64,000 bases of DNA from Deltaproteobacteria bacterium (GTDB taxonomy: Bacteria; Myxococcota_A; UBA796; SXON01), in assembly GCA_947445035.1 (NCBI GenBank), contig CANFCK010000001.1:424044-488043 (forward strand), read 5' to 3'. This document shows, piece after piece, positions 52,054-61,151 of the stretch. Under the pieces are notes generated by a model that was given only the letters and a program-made list of their open reading frames with translations, ran no database searches and was not told the origin of the DNA. The stretch's first letter is position 1; every line of letters starts with the position of its first letter. Both the position numbers and the translations under genes were made by a program.

Positions 52054-53430
52054 GTGGGACGAACTCGCCGCAGTGCTCCCCCGGTGTCGGAGCCGCCCGC
52101 ACCTGGCGGTGACGTCGCGCTGGGCGCCTTTCTGGCGTGGCTCAACGCCGGCGAGGTGCCCGCGTCGGTGGACCGCTGGTTCGGCGACTGGCTGCCGAGT
52201 GTCGGGCTGGCCCGCGACCCGAAAGCGGGAGAGATCGCCGACTTTTTGGACACCGCCGTTTCCTGGGGAACCCTCGCGGCGTTTTCATCCTTTCGCGGCC
52301 GGGGAAGGGCCGCGGACGCCGCGCTGGTGAACTACGCGGCGGCGGTGCGGCGGCCCCGGGACCTGCTGCAACTCTGGCGCCGCGCCGATGCCGACTTTGC
52401 CGCCCGCGTGCGCGCGTACGGCGTCAGCGAGGACCCCCAGGGCGACGCCGCCGCCCTCGATCGCATCGCCGCCGACTCCCCCGACGACGAGGTGCGGCTC
52501 CTGGCGCGGCTGGTGCGCCATGGCATTCCCCCCTGGCACGCGCCGGCGGTGCGGAAGCGGGCCGCCGTTTCTGGGGAAGATTGGCTCGCACGGTGGCTGC
52601 CGATGCAGGCCCGCCGGCCGCCGCTGTGGCTGCGGGTCGCCGAGCCGCGCAACGCGGCCGTCGTCCGCGACATGCTCGCCGCCGACGGGCTCCGCGCCGT
52701 GCTCCAGGACGGCGCCGCCCTGGCGATGATCGGCGCGACGCCGATCTTTCGGAGCCGGGCCTGGCGTGAAGGTCGGGTGGAGATCCAGGACCTCGCCAGC
52801 CAACGCGTGGGCGAGGCCGCCCCGGCGGGACCGGGGCAGTTGGTGTGGGACGCCTGCGCCGGGAGCGGCGGCAAGACCCTCCATCTGTGGGCGCGGCTGG
52901 AAGGGAGGGGCGCCGTCCACGCCTCCGACTCGTCGCCCTCGCGGCTCAAGGAGCTACGCAAGCGGCTGGCGCGCGTCGATGGCAAAAACGTGCGCGTGTG
53001 GCCGTGGAACGGCGCCGCGCCCGTGGAATTGCCTCTCGAAGTGACGGCCCGCCGCGGCTTCGACATGGTGCTGGTCGACGCACCGTGCAGCGGCTCGGGC
53101 ACCTGGCGCCGACGCCCCGACGCGCGCCTGCGCTCCGTCGCCTCGGCGATCCCCCGCTGGGCGTCGCAACAGCGGAATCTGCTCGATGCCGCTGCGACCA
53201 CGGTCAGACCCGGCGGAGCGCTGGTCTACGCCACGTGCAGCACTTGGGTGGAGGAGAACGAGGACACAGTGGCCGGTTTCCTTGCGGGGCACCCGGGGTG
53301 GACCTGTGAGCGGGCGGGGCTGGTGGGCGCTCCCGACCTGGATGCCGACACGCTCTTTGTCGCGACGTTGCGGCGGGGCGCCACTGGACCTCAGCCCGGC
53401 GCCGGCCGACCCGGCGGCCTTCGGACATGA
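52054..53430 (+). CDS. RsmB-like rRNA (cytosine-5) methyltransferase
   Basis: 458 aa from GTG 52054, immediately after the previous stop. The C-terminal half is a RsmB/NOL1/Nop2 methyltransferase: SAM motif LVWDACAGSGGKTLHLW (~residues 264-280), FDMVLVDAPCSGSGTWRRRP with the TCS-type acid and Cys ~344, and LVYATCSTWVEENEDTV with the second Cys ~393, the catalytic pair. The N-terminal half is Ala/Arg-rich and may be an RNA-binding region distinct from the usual NusB-like domain. It methylates C5 of a cytosine in 16S rRNA (family knowledge); target position unknown. Confidence 0.92.
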   Translation: MGRTRRSAPPVSEPPAPGGDVALGAFLAWLNAGEVPASVDRWFGDWLPSVGLARDPKAGEIADFLDTAVSWGTLAAFSSFRGRGRAADAALVNYAAAVRRPRDLLQLWRRADADFAARVRAYGVSEDPQGDAAALDRIAADSPDDEVRLLARLVRHGIPPWHAPAVRKRAAVSGEDWLARWLPMQARRPPLWLRVAEPRNAAVVRDMLAADGLRAVLQDGAALAMIGATPIFRSRAWREGRVEIQDLASQRVGEAAPAGPGQLVWDACAGSGGKTLHLWARLEGRGAVHASDSSPSRLKELRKRLARVDGKNVRVWPWNGAAPVELPLEVTARRGFDMVLVDAPCSGSGTWRRRPDARLRSVASAIPRWASQQRNLLDAAATTVRPGGALVYATCSTWVEENEDTVAGFLAGHPGWTCERAGLVGAPDLDADTLFVATLRRGATGPQPGAGRPGGLRT

Positions 53431-53446
53431 CCTACGACACCCCCGC

Positions 53447-53761
53447 TCACTTCAAATACGCAGCCAACGCGTCGATGTCGCCAGCCAGCTTCGGCAGCGG
53501 CTGCATCACCGCCGAGGGGCGCTTGGGCGTGTACCCGGGCGGGTAGGTCGCGGTGACCACGCGCGCCTCAAGCAGCTCGCGCGACGAACCCTTCACTTCG
53601 GGGCCGAGTCCGCCGGCCTTTGCGGGGTCGATGTTGTGACAGGCGATACAGTTGCCGAGGTAGACCGAGCGGCCGCGTTCGGCCTCGGCGGAGAGGGCCG
53701 GGGTGTCGGAAGGGCCGGAGGAGCAGGCAAAGAAGGCGTTGGCCAGCAGAGCGGAAAGCAT
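53447..53761 (-). CDS. Class I cytochrome c lipoprotein
   Basis: 104 aa with a signal and lipobox-like end (NAFFAC, Cys 13), so it is probably a membrane-anchored cytochrome. The single haem site is NCIACHNID (CxxCH) near residue 38, and the Met ligand is likely in AVMQPLPKLAG near residue 86. The spacing and the C-terminal helix DIDALAAYLK fit small c-type cytochromes that carry electrons in the periplasm. It is divergent from the PuuD-like membrane protein gene with 61 bp between starts; the two could form an oxidase pair because PuuD proteins usually act with cytochrome c, which is inference. Confidence 0.92.
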   Translation of the reverse strand: MLSALLANAFFACSSGPSDTPALSAEAERGRSVYLGNCIACHNIDPAKAGGLGPEVKGSSRELLEARVVTATYPPGYTPKRPSAVMQPLPKLAGDIDALAAYLK

Positions 53762-53822
53762 CGGCGTTGCCTAACCGCGTCGCCTCGACTCGGGATAGCG
53801 TGGCGCATCCCCCGGAGTCCCC

Positions 53823-54518
53823 ATGTCGCTCTTCACTCAGGATGGCTCGCTCTTCCTGCTGCGCCTCACCCACATCCTCGCTGGCGTCACCTGGGTCGGG
53901 CTGCTCTACTACTTCAACTTTGTGCAGGTCCCCTACTTCGGCGAGACCAAGACCGGCCTCGGAACCGGGGAATTCCGCAAGCTCGTCCAACGCGCCCTCT
54001 GGTACTTCCGCTGGGCGGCGATGCTCACCTTCTTGTCGGGCCTCACCATCTACATGATGAGCCTGCACATGGGGCTGGAGGCGATGGGCAGCTGGGGCAC
54101 CAAGATCAGCGCGGGAATGACCTTCGGCATCCTGATGTTCCTCAACGTGTGGTTGGTGATCTGGCCCAACCAGAAGATCGCCATCGCCAGTGCCGAGTCC
54201 GTTGCGGGCGGTGGTGCTGCAGATCCGAACGCAGCGGCCGCGGGTGGCAAGGCCTTCCTCGCGTCGCGCACCAACACCCTGTTCTCGATTCCGATGCTTT
54301 TCTTCATGGTCGCGGCGGGCCACTTCCCGGGCCTCGACGCCGACAAGGGCATGGCGGGCCTTGGGGTGGTGACACTTTTGGCGCTTGCGCTTGAAGCGAA
54401 CGCCATCTTCGGCAAGAAGGCCGCCGGCCCCTCCAAGATGTTGGAGACCGTACCCGCGGTCGTGCACTCCGGGCTCGCGCTGACGGTCATCTGCTATCTG
54501 GCGATAGAACTGACCTGA
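53823..54518 (+). CDS. PuuD-like integral membrane protein (urate hydroxylase N-domain type)
   Basis: 231 aa with about six membrane helices. RLTHILAGVTWVGLLYYFNF, LWYFRWAAMLTFLSG, NVWLVIWPNQKIAIA and SRTNTLFSIPMLFFMVAAGH are characteristic of the membrane domain of PuuD-type urate hydroxylases and related proteins; the conserved His residues (HILAG, HSGLA) could be haem or metal ligands. The cytochrome c domain found at the C-terminus of bona fide PuuD is missing, but a separate cytochrome c gene is divergent 61 bp away. Substrate cannot be inferred from sequence alone. Confidence 0.85.
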   Translation: MSLFTQDGSLFLLRLTHILAGVTWVGLLYYFNFVQVPYFGETKTGLGTGEFRKLVQRALWYFRWAAMLTFLSGLTIYMMSLHMGLEAMGSWGTKISAGMTFGILMFLNVWLVIWPNQKIAIASAESVAGGGAADPNAAAAGGKAFLASRTNTLFSIPMLFFMVAAGHFPGLDADKGMAGLGVVTLLALALEANAIFGKKAAGPSKMLETVPAVVHSGLALTVICYLAIELT

Positions 54519-54555
54519 CGGGATTTGGGCAACGGCGCCCGGCGCGCCCTCCTCA

Positions 54556-56013
54556 TCAATCCCTGGGCTTGACCGAACCGCCGACGCCCCCCACCGACAC
54601 AGCCACGCTGACCTGATGTCGCACGCGGTCGTTCCCCGCGGTGAAGTTGGCGCCCTCCACCGACGTCAGCGTGTACCCCCCGCTGAGCCACCACCCCTCT
54701 ACGAGCACGTCCGCGCCGAGTCCGCCGCGCCACTGCTCCTCTTCGGTCAACAGGGCCACGACGGCGTCGGCGCGAACGTCGATGACCCCCACCCGGCGCA
54801 CATGGTCACCCCAGGCCCGCGCCCGCCAGGTGTCGCCCCACACCGAAACGCGCCCGGCGTAGGTTTCGCTGTCGGGGCCTCCGTAGTGCCCGAGCACGCG
54901 GCCGTTCTGGGTGAAGCCCTCGTGGTAGACCCGGTGGCCGACGTACCAACGGAACAGGTCGTCCATCAGCCGCGTGTACTCTCCGGTCACGACCACCGGC
55001 CCCATCGCCAGCTCGCCCCCGTACTGATTGCCGACCCCCGCGAGCTGGGGGAAGTCGAGCCCGTCGGTTTCGGGGACGATCATGTCCTCGCCGCCGTACT
55101 CCCACCAGCCTGACAGGTGGCCGAAGGGGGCGCCGATCCACTTCTGGAGGGGCAGGTTCACCTTCACCACGACCGTCGCGAGCTCGTCCTGGTCGGGCAG
55201 GAGCTTGTCGGGATCATCTGCGAGGTGGGGTTCACTGGGGACGAGGAGCTGGCCGAAGTCGGGGACGGGACGGCCTTCGCCGGCGAAGATCGAGAGGCGG
55301 TTGAGCCCTAATTCGAAGACCGGGTACGGCGACCAGCGGAAGTCCATCATCAGGAGGCCGGGAAGGGTGACGTCGTCTCGCGGCTCGGTGAGCAGGCCCA
55401 CGCCGACCTCCGCACGGAAGCGGCCAGCCTTGCCGAGCACCCCTGGAAGGTGCCCATCCACGCCGCCATTGACCATCCAGGGCGCCTCAGCGTTGTCCGA
55501 GAGCAAGAGCGTGCCGCTACGCCCGGCGCCCATCCACCGGTCCTGGTGGCCCAAGCCGAGCCAGCCGCTGCCCTTGTCGTAGCCCACCCACAGGGCGTCC
55601 AGCCGACCGACCGTCGCCACACCCGGCCCCGCGTCGAAGCCGACGCTCGGCGCCGCGCGGAGCACCATCGGCCCCGCGTACAAGGCACCGCTGACGCCGG
55701 CGCGAACCCCAACCATACCGGCAACGGTTTCGCCGGAAACGTTGTCGGGGGTGGCGTCGCCCACGTCCAGGACCAGGGTGGGGCGCAGTTCCCAGCGGGG
55801 GGTGGCCGTGCGGGCACACGCGGCGGCGAGCAGCTCGCGGATCCATGCGCTGCCCGTCTGGCAGTCGCCAAGCTGCCAGGCGGCGCGGGCGTCGTTTTCA
55901 GGGGCGAGCCCGGTGAAAGCGTCGATCCCGTTGTCCAGGACGCGGCGGGTGGCCTCGGCGCGGGCGACGTCGTCGTCCGGGGCAGCGGCAGCGAGCGCAA
56001 CGACCAAAAGCAC
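54556..56013 (-). CDS. Capsule-assembly Wzi-like outer-membrane barrel
   Basis: 485 aa with a signal peptide (MLLVVALAAAAP). The mature protein begins with a helical DVARAEATRRVLDNGIDAFT and then a long series of barrel strands. The region VGYDKGSGWLGLGHQDRWMGAGRSGTLLLSDNAEAPWM corresponds to the conserved 'GYDKWWGPG..s.LiLSnNA' signature of the Wzi family, proteins that anchor group 1 capsule to the outer membrane. Strand-rich tail and terminal aromatic pattern fit a 18-22-stranded barrel. No capsule biosynthetic genes are in the window. It is divergent from the PNGase-like gene with 54 bp between starts. Confidence 0.85.
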   Translation of the reverse strand: MLLVVALAAAAPDDDVARAEATRRVLDNGIDAFTGLAPENDARAAWQLGDCQTGSAWIRELLAAACARTATPRWELRPTLVLDVGDATPDNVSGETVAGMVGVRAGVSGALYAGPMVLRAAPSVGFDAGPGVATVGRLDALWVGYDKGSGWLGLGHQDRWMGAGRSGTLLLSDNAEAPWMVNGGVDGHLPGVLGKAGRFRAEVGVGLLTEPRDDVTLPGLLMMDFRWSPYPVFELGLNRLSIFAGEGRPVPDFGQLLVPSEPHLADDPDKLLPDQDELATVVVKVNLPLQKWIGAPFGHLSGWWEYGGEDMIVPETDGLDFPQLAGVGNQYGGELAMGPVVVTGEYTRLMDDLFRWYVGHRVYHEGFTQNGRVLGHYGGPDSETYAGRVSVWGDTWRARAWGDHVRRVGVIDVRADAVVALLTEEEQWRGGLGADVLVEGWWLSGGYTLTSVEGANFTAGNDRVRHQVSVAVSVGGVGGSVKPRD

Positions 56014-56067
56014 GGCCCGCGGGTATCACCGGTGCCCAATCGGGGCGCGTCCGCGCTACGCTGGCGG

Positions 56068-57675
56068 ATGCTCCTGACCCTCATCTTCGCCGCCTGCACC
56101 GGCATGCCCGCCAACCCGGACGACGACTCCGCCGCGTCCGGCACCGACACCAGCGACACCGCAGAGACTGGCGACACCGGCCTGCCGCCCTCTCGCTGCG
56201 ACGAACTGGGCCTGACGGAGCGCCCGTGGGACCCATCCGCCGTGACCGCGGCCTTCGACGAGGTGGTGCCCGACCTTACCCTCGAAGGCCTCGACGACAC
56301 CAGCATCACCCTCTCCGAGCTCTGGTCGGGCTGCGAAAGTGTGGCCTTCGTGGTGCTCCGGGCCGACTACCCGAGCCTCAACACCAAAGCGCAAATCCGC
56401 CAGTGGATGAACGGCGCTCCACCGACCACGCACTGGGTCTTGCTGGCGGACGAGACCAGCGACGCGGCGCGCGTCGAAAAGCTCGATGCGTTCCGCGCCG
56501 AAGTCATGGACATCGCCGACAACGACGCCGAGACCGAGGCCTTCTGGGCCACGCACGCCCACTACAGCCCCGAGAAGTTCACGAGCAACGACACCTGGAT
56601 CGACGACATCGAGGCCGAGTGGGACGGCTACCCGCTCAACCTTGGGGTGGACCGCTTCCAGCGCTTGCGGGAATTCGGCTCGATCGCGGATCCCGCCACT
56701 GGCTGGGAAAGCGCGCCAGCCACCTTCCTCAACTACGAAGCGCGCCATTGGGCCGCGGAGGCCGTGCTCCAGGACCGGCTCGATGCCCAGACTGCGACCG
56801 TTGTTCGCGCGTTCGACCAAAGCACCGAGCGTCAGGTGTACGTGGAGTTGCCCGACGTGGCGACGATGGCCACCTTCGACACCCTCGAACTGGACATGCA
56901 GTTCATCTGCAACGGCCATCCCGACACCGTAGGCTGCGGCGAGTGGGATTACCTCGCCTATGCGTACCATTGTGACGAGACGGACACCTGCACCGAGATC
57001 GCCCGGTACATCACCGCGTATGCGCGACCGGGCCGCTGGGTGGTCGATGCCACCCCGTTTTTGGCGCTGATGCAGTCCGGTGGCACCCACAGCATCCGGG
57101 TCGACAGCGCCAACGCTCCGTTCATCACCCTGGACCTGCGTTTCAGCAACCAGGGACGCGGCGCCCGACCGCTGGGCATCGAGTACCTGTACGCCGGCGG
57201 CAACTTCAACGAAAGTTACAACACCACCCGCGAAGCCCACACCTTCACGCCCCCCGAGGGGACCACGCGGGTCGAGCTGATGGCGCTCATCACCGGGCAC
57301 GGCTACGGCAAAGACCGCGCCAACTGCGCCGAATTCTGCAACCACGAGCACGAATTCACGGTGAACGGGGCGGGTAGTTGGACGCTGGAGTTTCCCGAAG
57401 CCGGCTTGACCTACGGCTGCGCCGACCAGATCGATGCGGGCACGGTGCCCAACCAATACGGCACCTGGATCCTGGGACGAGGCGGTTGGTGCCCGGGTAA
57501 GCAGGTGGATCCCTGGAGCGCCGACATCACCGCGTCGGTAGACCTTAGCGGCGCCAACGAGGTGGTCTACCGTGGGCTCTACCAGGGCGAGGACTACGTT
57601 CCCGAGCCCTACGACTCCGGCTCGGGCTTCGGCGCGGTGATCGTCGCGAACACGTGGTTGGTCTATTGGCAATAG
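56068..57675 (+). CDS. PNGase F-like lipoprotein (peptide-N-glycosidase fold)
   Basis: Start ATG 56068 gives 535 aa with lipobox LIFAAC (Cys 9); the frame further left is antisense to the Wzi gene. Residues ~20-40 are a Thr/Asp-rich linker. The C-terminal half matches the two-domain PNGase F fold: VGCGEWDYLAYAYHC (active-site Asp in GEWDY), MALITGHGYGKDRANCAEFC, NHEHEFTVNG and YGTWILGRGGWCPGKQVDPW with paired Cys. PNGase F removes N-glycans from glycoproteins; here it could act on host or prey glycoproteins, or have diverged. The N-terminal ~250 residues resemble a thioredoxin-like/redox-linked region (ITLSELWSGCESVAFVVLRA) not present in PNGase F itself. Confidence 0.85.
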   Translation: MLLTLIFAACTGMPANPDDDSAASGTDTSDTAETGDTGLPPSRCDELGLTERPWDPSAVTAAFDEVVPDLTLEGLDDTSITLSELWSGCESVAFVVLRADYPSLNTKAQIRQWMNGAPPTTHWVLLADETSDAARVEKLDAFRAEVMDIADNDAETEAFWATHAHYSPEKFTSNDTWIDDIEAEWDGYPLNLGVDRFQRLREFGSIADPATGWESAPATFLNYEARHWAAEAVLQDRLDAQTATVVRAFDQSTERQVYVELPDVATMATFDTLELDMQFICNGHPDTVGCGEWDYLAYAYHCDETDTCTEIARYITAYARPGRWVVDATPFLALMQSGGTHSIRVDSANAPFITLDLRFSNQGRGARPLGIEYLYAGGNFNESYNTTREAHTFTPPEGTTRVELMALITGHGYGKDRANCAEFCNHEHEFTVNGAGSWTLEFPEAGLTYGCADQIDAGTVPNQYGTWILGRGGWCPGKQVDPWSADITASVDLSGANEVVYRGLYQGEDYVPEPYDSGSGFGAVIVANTWLVYWQ

Positions 57676-59819
57676 GCCGCGTAAGTTTCGGCGTTGGCGG
57701 GATGCATTGCGGATCCTGCTCCGCCCGGCTCGAACGGGTGCTCGGCGAGGTGGCGGGCGCAACGGCGGTGACCGTGAACCTCGCGACCGAGACCGCCACC
57801 GTGCGCGGCACGGCCGATTTGAACGCCCTGTTCGGCGCGACCCGCGCCGCGGGTTTCGAGCCGTACGACCGGCGCCAGCGATCCACCAACCCCCAACCGA
57901 TCGCCGCCACAACCTCCTATCTGCCCGTTGCCATGGCACTCACAGCGCCACTGGCCATCCTCGGCATGGCCCACCTCCACGACGAGCCGGCCCTCTTGAT
58001 CCAGTTTTTGCTCGCGACCGCGGTGCTGGTGACCGCAGGCCTCGACTTCTACCGGCAGGCGTTCCTGCTTGCCCGCCGCGGCACCGCGAACATGGACACC
58101 CTGGTCGCCCTCGGGACCGCCGCCGCCTGGGGCGCCTCGACCTGGACCTGGGCGCACGGCGGCCACGACGTGTACTTCGAGGTGGTCGGCGTGGTGATCA
58201 CCCTGGTCCTCGCGGGCCGATGGATGGAGCGCCGAGCCCGGGACCGCGCCGGCGAATCCCTCCGTGCGCTGGCGACCTTGGTGCCCGCCACCGCCCGAAT
58301 TCTGGACGGGGACGAGGAGTTGGAGGTCGCCCTCGACAGCGTGGCCATCGGCGAAAATCTCGTGGTCCGCCCCGGCGAGCGGGTACCTGTTGACGGGGTT
58401 GTGGTCGACGGGGTCTCGGCGGTCGATGAGGCCGCGCTCACCGGGGAGTCGGCGCTCGTCACCCGCGGCGTGGGCAGCACCGTCCTTGGCGGTTCTCTGC
58501 TCCATGAGGGCCGGCTGGTGGTCGAGGCCCGGCGCATCGGCGCCGACAGCGCGATCGGCCGCATTGTCCGCCTCGTGGAGGATGCGCAGGCGGCAAAGGC
58601 GCCGATGCAACGCCTCGCCGACCGCATCTCGGCGGTTTTCGTCCCCGTCGTGGTGGTGATCTCCGTCGCAACCGCAACGACACACGCGCTCTTGGGGCAC
58701 GGCGCGGAAACCTCGCTCCTCGCCGCGATCGCCGTCCTGGTGATCGCCTGCCCCTGCGCCCTTGGACTCGCGACGCCTACGGCGATTCTGGTCGGAACTG
58801 GACGCGCCGCCCAGCTGGGGGTGCTCGTCCGTGATGTCGCGGCGTTGGAGCGGGCACGACGGGTGGACACCCTGGTCATCGACAAGACGGGCACCCTCAC
58901 CGAGGGGCGACCGTCCGTCACCGCGGTCGCGTGCGCACCCGACGTGGACGACGCGCTGCTGCTGACCCTGGCGGCGGCGGCCGAGCGCTGGAGCGAACAT
59001 CCGCTCGGCCGCGCGATCGTCGAAGAGGCGGCCCGGCGTGGCCTGCCGACCCTTTCTTCCGAACGCTTCGAGGCCCCCATCGGCCGCGGCGTGTCCGCGT
59101 GGGTGCAGGGACCCGCGGGCCTCGTCGAGGTACGCGTCGGCGGGCGGGCGCACACCCAGGCACCGGACGGCGCCTTCGCGGGCGAGGCCCGAGCCCACGG
59201 CGCCGCCGGCTGCACCGTGGTCTGGGTGGCGGCGGGGGGCCGCACGGTGGGCATCGTCGCGCTGGCGGACACCCTCCGTCCGGGTGCCCACGACGCGGTG
59301 GGTGCGCTCCGAAAGCGCGGTGTGGACGTGATCCTGGCCACCGGAGACCAACCCGCAGCGGCGGGAGCGGTCGCCGCCGCCCTGGGCCTGACGCGGGTCC
59401 ACAGCGCGCTGCAACCCGCGGACAAGGTCGCGTTGGTGCGGAGCTTGCAGGCCGAGGGTCGCGTGGTCGCGATGGTAGGGGACGGCGTCAACGACGCCCC
59501 TGCTTTGGCCGCCGCCGACGTCGCGATCGCGATTGGCGGGGGGGCAGACGTCGCGGGCGAGGCGGCGGCGATGACCCTGGTCGGCGGCGACATCCGCCGC
59601 ATCGTCACCGCGCTCCAGATCAGCCAGGCCACGGTCCGCGTCATCCGCCAGAATCTGGTCTGGGCGTTCGGCTTCAACGTCCTGGCCATCCCCATCGCCG
59701 CGTGGGGCCTGCTCAACCCGATGATCGCGTCGGGCGCCATGGCGAGCTCCTCGGTGCTGGTTGTCGCCAACGCGCTCCGACTCCGGCACCTCGGAGGCCG
59801 CCCGGATAACCGCGGTTGA
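57654..59819 (+). CDS. copA: Heavy-metal (Cu+) P1B-type ATPase
   Basis: 721 aa if the GTG 57654 is used (22-nt overlap with the PNGase gene); TTG 57666 is an alternative. The N-terminal HMA domain has GMHCGSCSARLERVL. P-type motifs follow: TGES actuator, CPC in IACPCALGLATP (transmembrane Cu site), phosphorylation DKTGTLTEGRPS, the P1B HP motif in SEHPLGRAIVEEAA, and MVGDGVNDAPALAAADVAIA with a hinge. CPC and the single HMA domain place it with Cu+/Ag+ exporters. There is no CueR-like regulator beside it. The stop overlaps the next ATG by 1 nt. Confidence 0.95.
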   Translation: MVGLLAIGRVSFGVGGMHCGSCSARLERVLGEVAGATAVTVNLATETATVRGTADLNALFGATRAAGFEPYDRRQRSTNPQPIAATTSYLPVAMALTAPLAILGMAHLHDEPALLIQFLLATAVLVTAGLDFYRQAFLLARRGTANMDTLVALGTAAAWGASTWTWAHGGHDVYFEVVGVVITLVLAGRWMERRARDRAGESLRALATLVPATARILDGDEELEVALDSVAIGENLVVRPGERVPVDGVVVDGVSAVDEAALTGESALVTRGVGSTVLGGSLLHEGRLVVEARRIGADSAIGRIVRLVEDAQAAKAPMQRLADRISAVFVPVVVVISVATATTHALLGHGAETSLLAAIAVLVIACPCALGLATPTAILVGTGRAAQLGVLVRDVAALERARRVDTLVIDKTGTLTEGRPSVTAVACAPDVDDALLLTLAAAAERWSEHPLGRAIVEEAARRGLPTLSSERFEAPIGRGVSAWVQGPAGLVEVRVGGRAHTQAPDGAFAGEARAHGAAGCTVVWVAAGGRTVGIVALADTLRPGAHDAVGALRKRGVDVILATGDQPAAAGAVAAALGLTRVHSALQPADKVALVRSLQAEGRVVAMVGDGVNDAPALAAADVAIAIGGGADVAGEAAAMTLVGGDIRRIVTALQISQATVRVIRQNLVWAFGFNVLAIPIAAWGLLNPMIASGAMASSSVLVVANALRLRHLGGRPDNRG

Positions 59820-61081
59820 TGCCGGCCCTGCCGATTCCCCCCTTTGTCAAGCTGATGACCCTCGGGGCCTCTTTTGGCGGCTTTGCCACGGGCCCTGACG
59901 ACTACCTGGCGGAAGACACCGGTCTTGGCCTGCGCGGGGGGGCGCTCGTCCCGGACACGATCTTGGAGCTGGAGCTGGCCTTCTTGTGGACCAGCGGCAC
60001 CACCCGGACAGGCGGCTTCAACGAGGCGGCAACCTTGGTACAGTTCGAGGCGTTGGGGACCGTTTTCGACCGGGAGCGCGTGGACTTTTTCGTGGGCGCG
60101 GGCGTTGGATGGCGCCACGTGCGGCTGGACACCTTCGCTGGCATTGTCGCCGACCCCAGCCAGACGTTGTCCTTTCGTGGAAATCCTACCTTTGACGCGT
60201 TGTTCACGGGCGGAGGGGGCGCACGAGTGGCGATCTGGGGCCCGGTGCACGTGCGTGCCGACGTGCGTGCGTTGGTTTTCGTCGGGGAATCCCCGACCAC
60301 CCAGCCCACCCATGCCTGGCCCGGCGCCGAGGCCTCGATCGGGATCGACCTTCGCTACGAGCCCCCTCCCGACCGCGATGGCGACGGCGTCCCCAACAGC
60401 AAGGACAAGTGCGCCGACAGCCTCGAAGACTTCGACTATTACGAAGACGGCGACGGGTGCCTCGATCCAGATGACGACCAAGACAATATCCCCGACGTGA
60501 GCGACCGCTGCAAGGGCCAGGCGGAGGACCTCGACGGCTACCGGGACGAAGACGGTTGCGAGGACTCCAACAACGACAGCGACGCGCTCCCCGATGCAAC
60601 CGATCGGTGTCCCGACCAACCCGAGACCGAAAACGCGTGGGAAGACGGCGACGGCTGCCCGGACGCCCTCCCGACCCTTCTGGCGGGGGTGCTCGGAAAG
60701 CAGCCGACGATCACCTTCGGCCCAGACGGTACGTTGGCGCCCTCCAGCGAGGCTCAGCTCCAAGAAATCGCGGCGCTTTTACGGCAATATAGCGATGTGG
60801 TCATTGATATCCGAGTCGCGACCGATAGCCGCGGCGGCTCCACGGCGGCGCGGGCGCACACGCTGGTCCGATGCCTGGCGCTCCATGCGTGGTTCATCGC
60901 CCACGGCATTGCTGACACGCGCTTCGCCATGAACTCCCTCGGCGCCGCGGCGGCCGTAGGCACCGACCAGACCGACGCCGAACGGGCGGCCAATCAGTGG
61001 GTAGATGTCGCGCTCCGCGACAGCGCGGGGTCCGACGGCAAGCCGATTCCCTTCACGCCGAGGCCGTCTCAGGAGTGGTAG
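59819..61081 (+). CDS. OmpA-family protein with TSP3-type repeats
   Basis: ATG 59819 overlaps the copA stop (TGATG), 420 aa. Residues ~10-175 resemble an eight-stranded outer-membrane barrel (FGGFATGPDDYLAEDTGLGL, FFVGAGVGWRHVRLDTF, FTGGGGARVAIWGPV). Residues ~180-280 are thrombospondin type 3-like calcium repeats (DRDGDGVPNSKDKCADSLED, DPDDDQDNIPDVSDRC, DSDALPDATDRCPDQPE). The C-terminus (~295-400) is an OmpA peptidoglycan-binding domain (ITFGPDGTLAPSSEAQLQEI, VATDSRGGSTAARAHTLV). The N-terminus (MPALPIPPFVKLMTLGASFG) lacks a recognisable signal peptide, which is odd for this class; a start inside copA could supply one but none is obvious. Confidence 0.85.
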   Translation: MPALPIPPFVKLMTLGASFGGFATGPDDYLAEDTGLGLRGGALVPDTILELELAFLWTSGTTRTGGFNEAATLVQFEALGTVFDRERVDFFVGAGVGWRHVRLDTFAGIVADPSQTLSFRGNPTFDALFTGGGGARVAIWGPVHVRADVRALVFVGESPTTQPTHAWPGAEASIGIDLRYEPPPDRDGDGVPNSKDKCADSLEDFDYYEDGDGCLDPDDDQDNIPDVSDRCKGQAEDLDGYRDEDGCEDSNNDSDALPDATDRCPDQPETENAWEDGDGCPDALPTLLAGVLGKQPTITFGPDGTLAPSSEAQLQEIAALLRQYSDVVIDIRVATDSRGGSTAARAHTLVRCLALHAWFIAHGIADTRFAMNSLGAAAAVGTDQTDAERAANQWVDVALRDSAGSDGKPIPFTPRPSQEW

Positions 61082-61151
61082 ATCGCGCGCGCCGTGGCAC
61101 ACGCTACGTTCGCGCCGCGATTCCCACGCTACCCTGAAACCAGGGTACCCC

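Noticed and set aside
57663-60763. Long minus-strand frames over copA and the OmpA gene
   Set aside because: They are antisense to a P-type ATPase and OmpA protein with complete motifs; high GC keeps such frames open.
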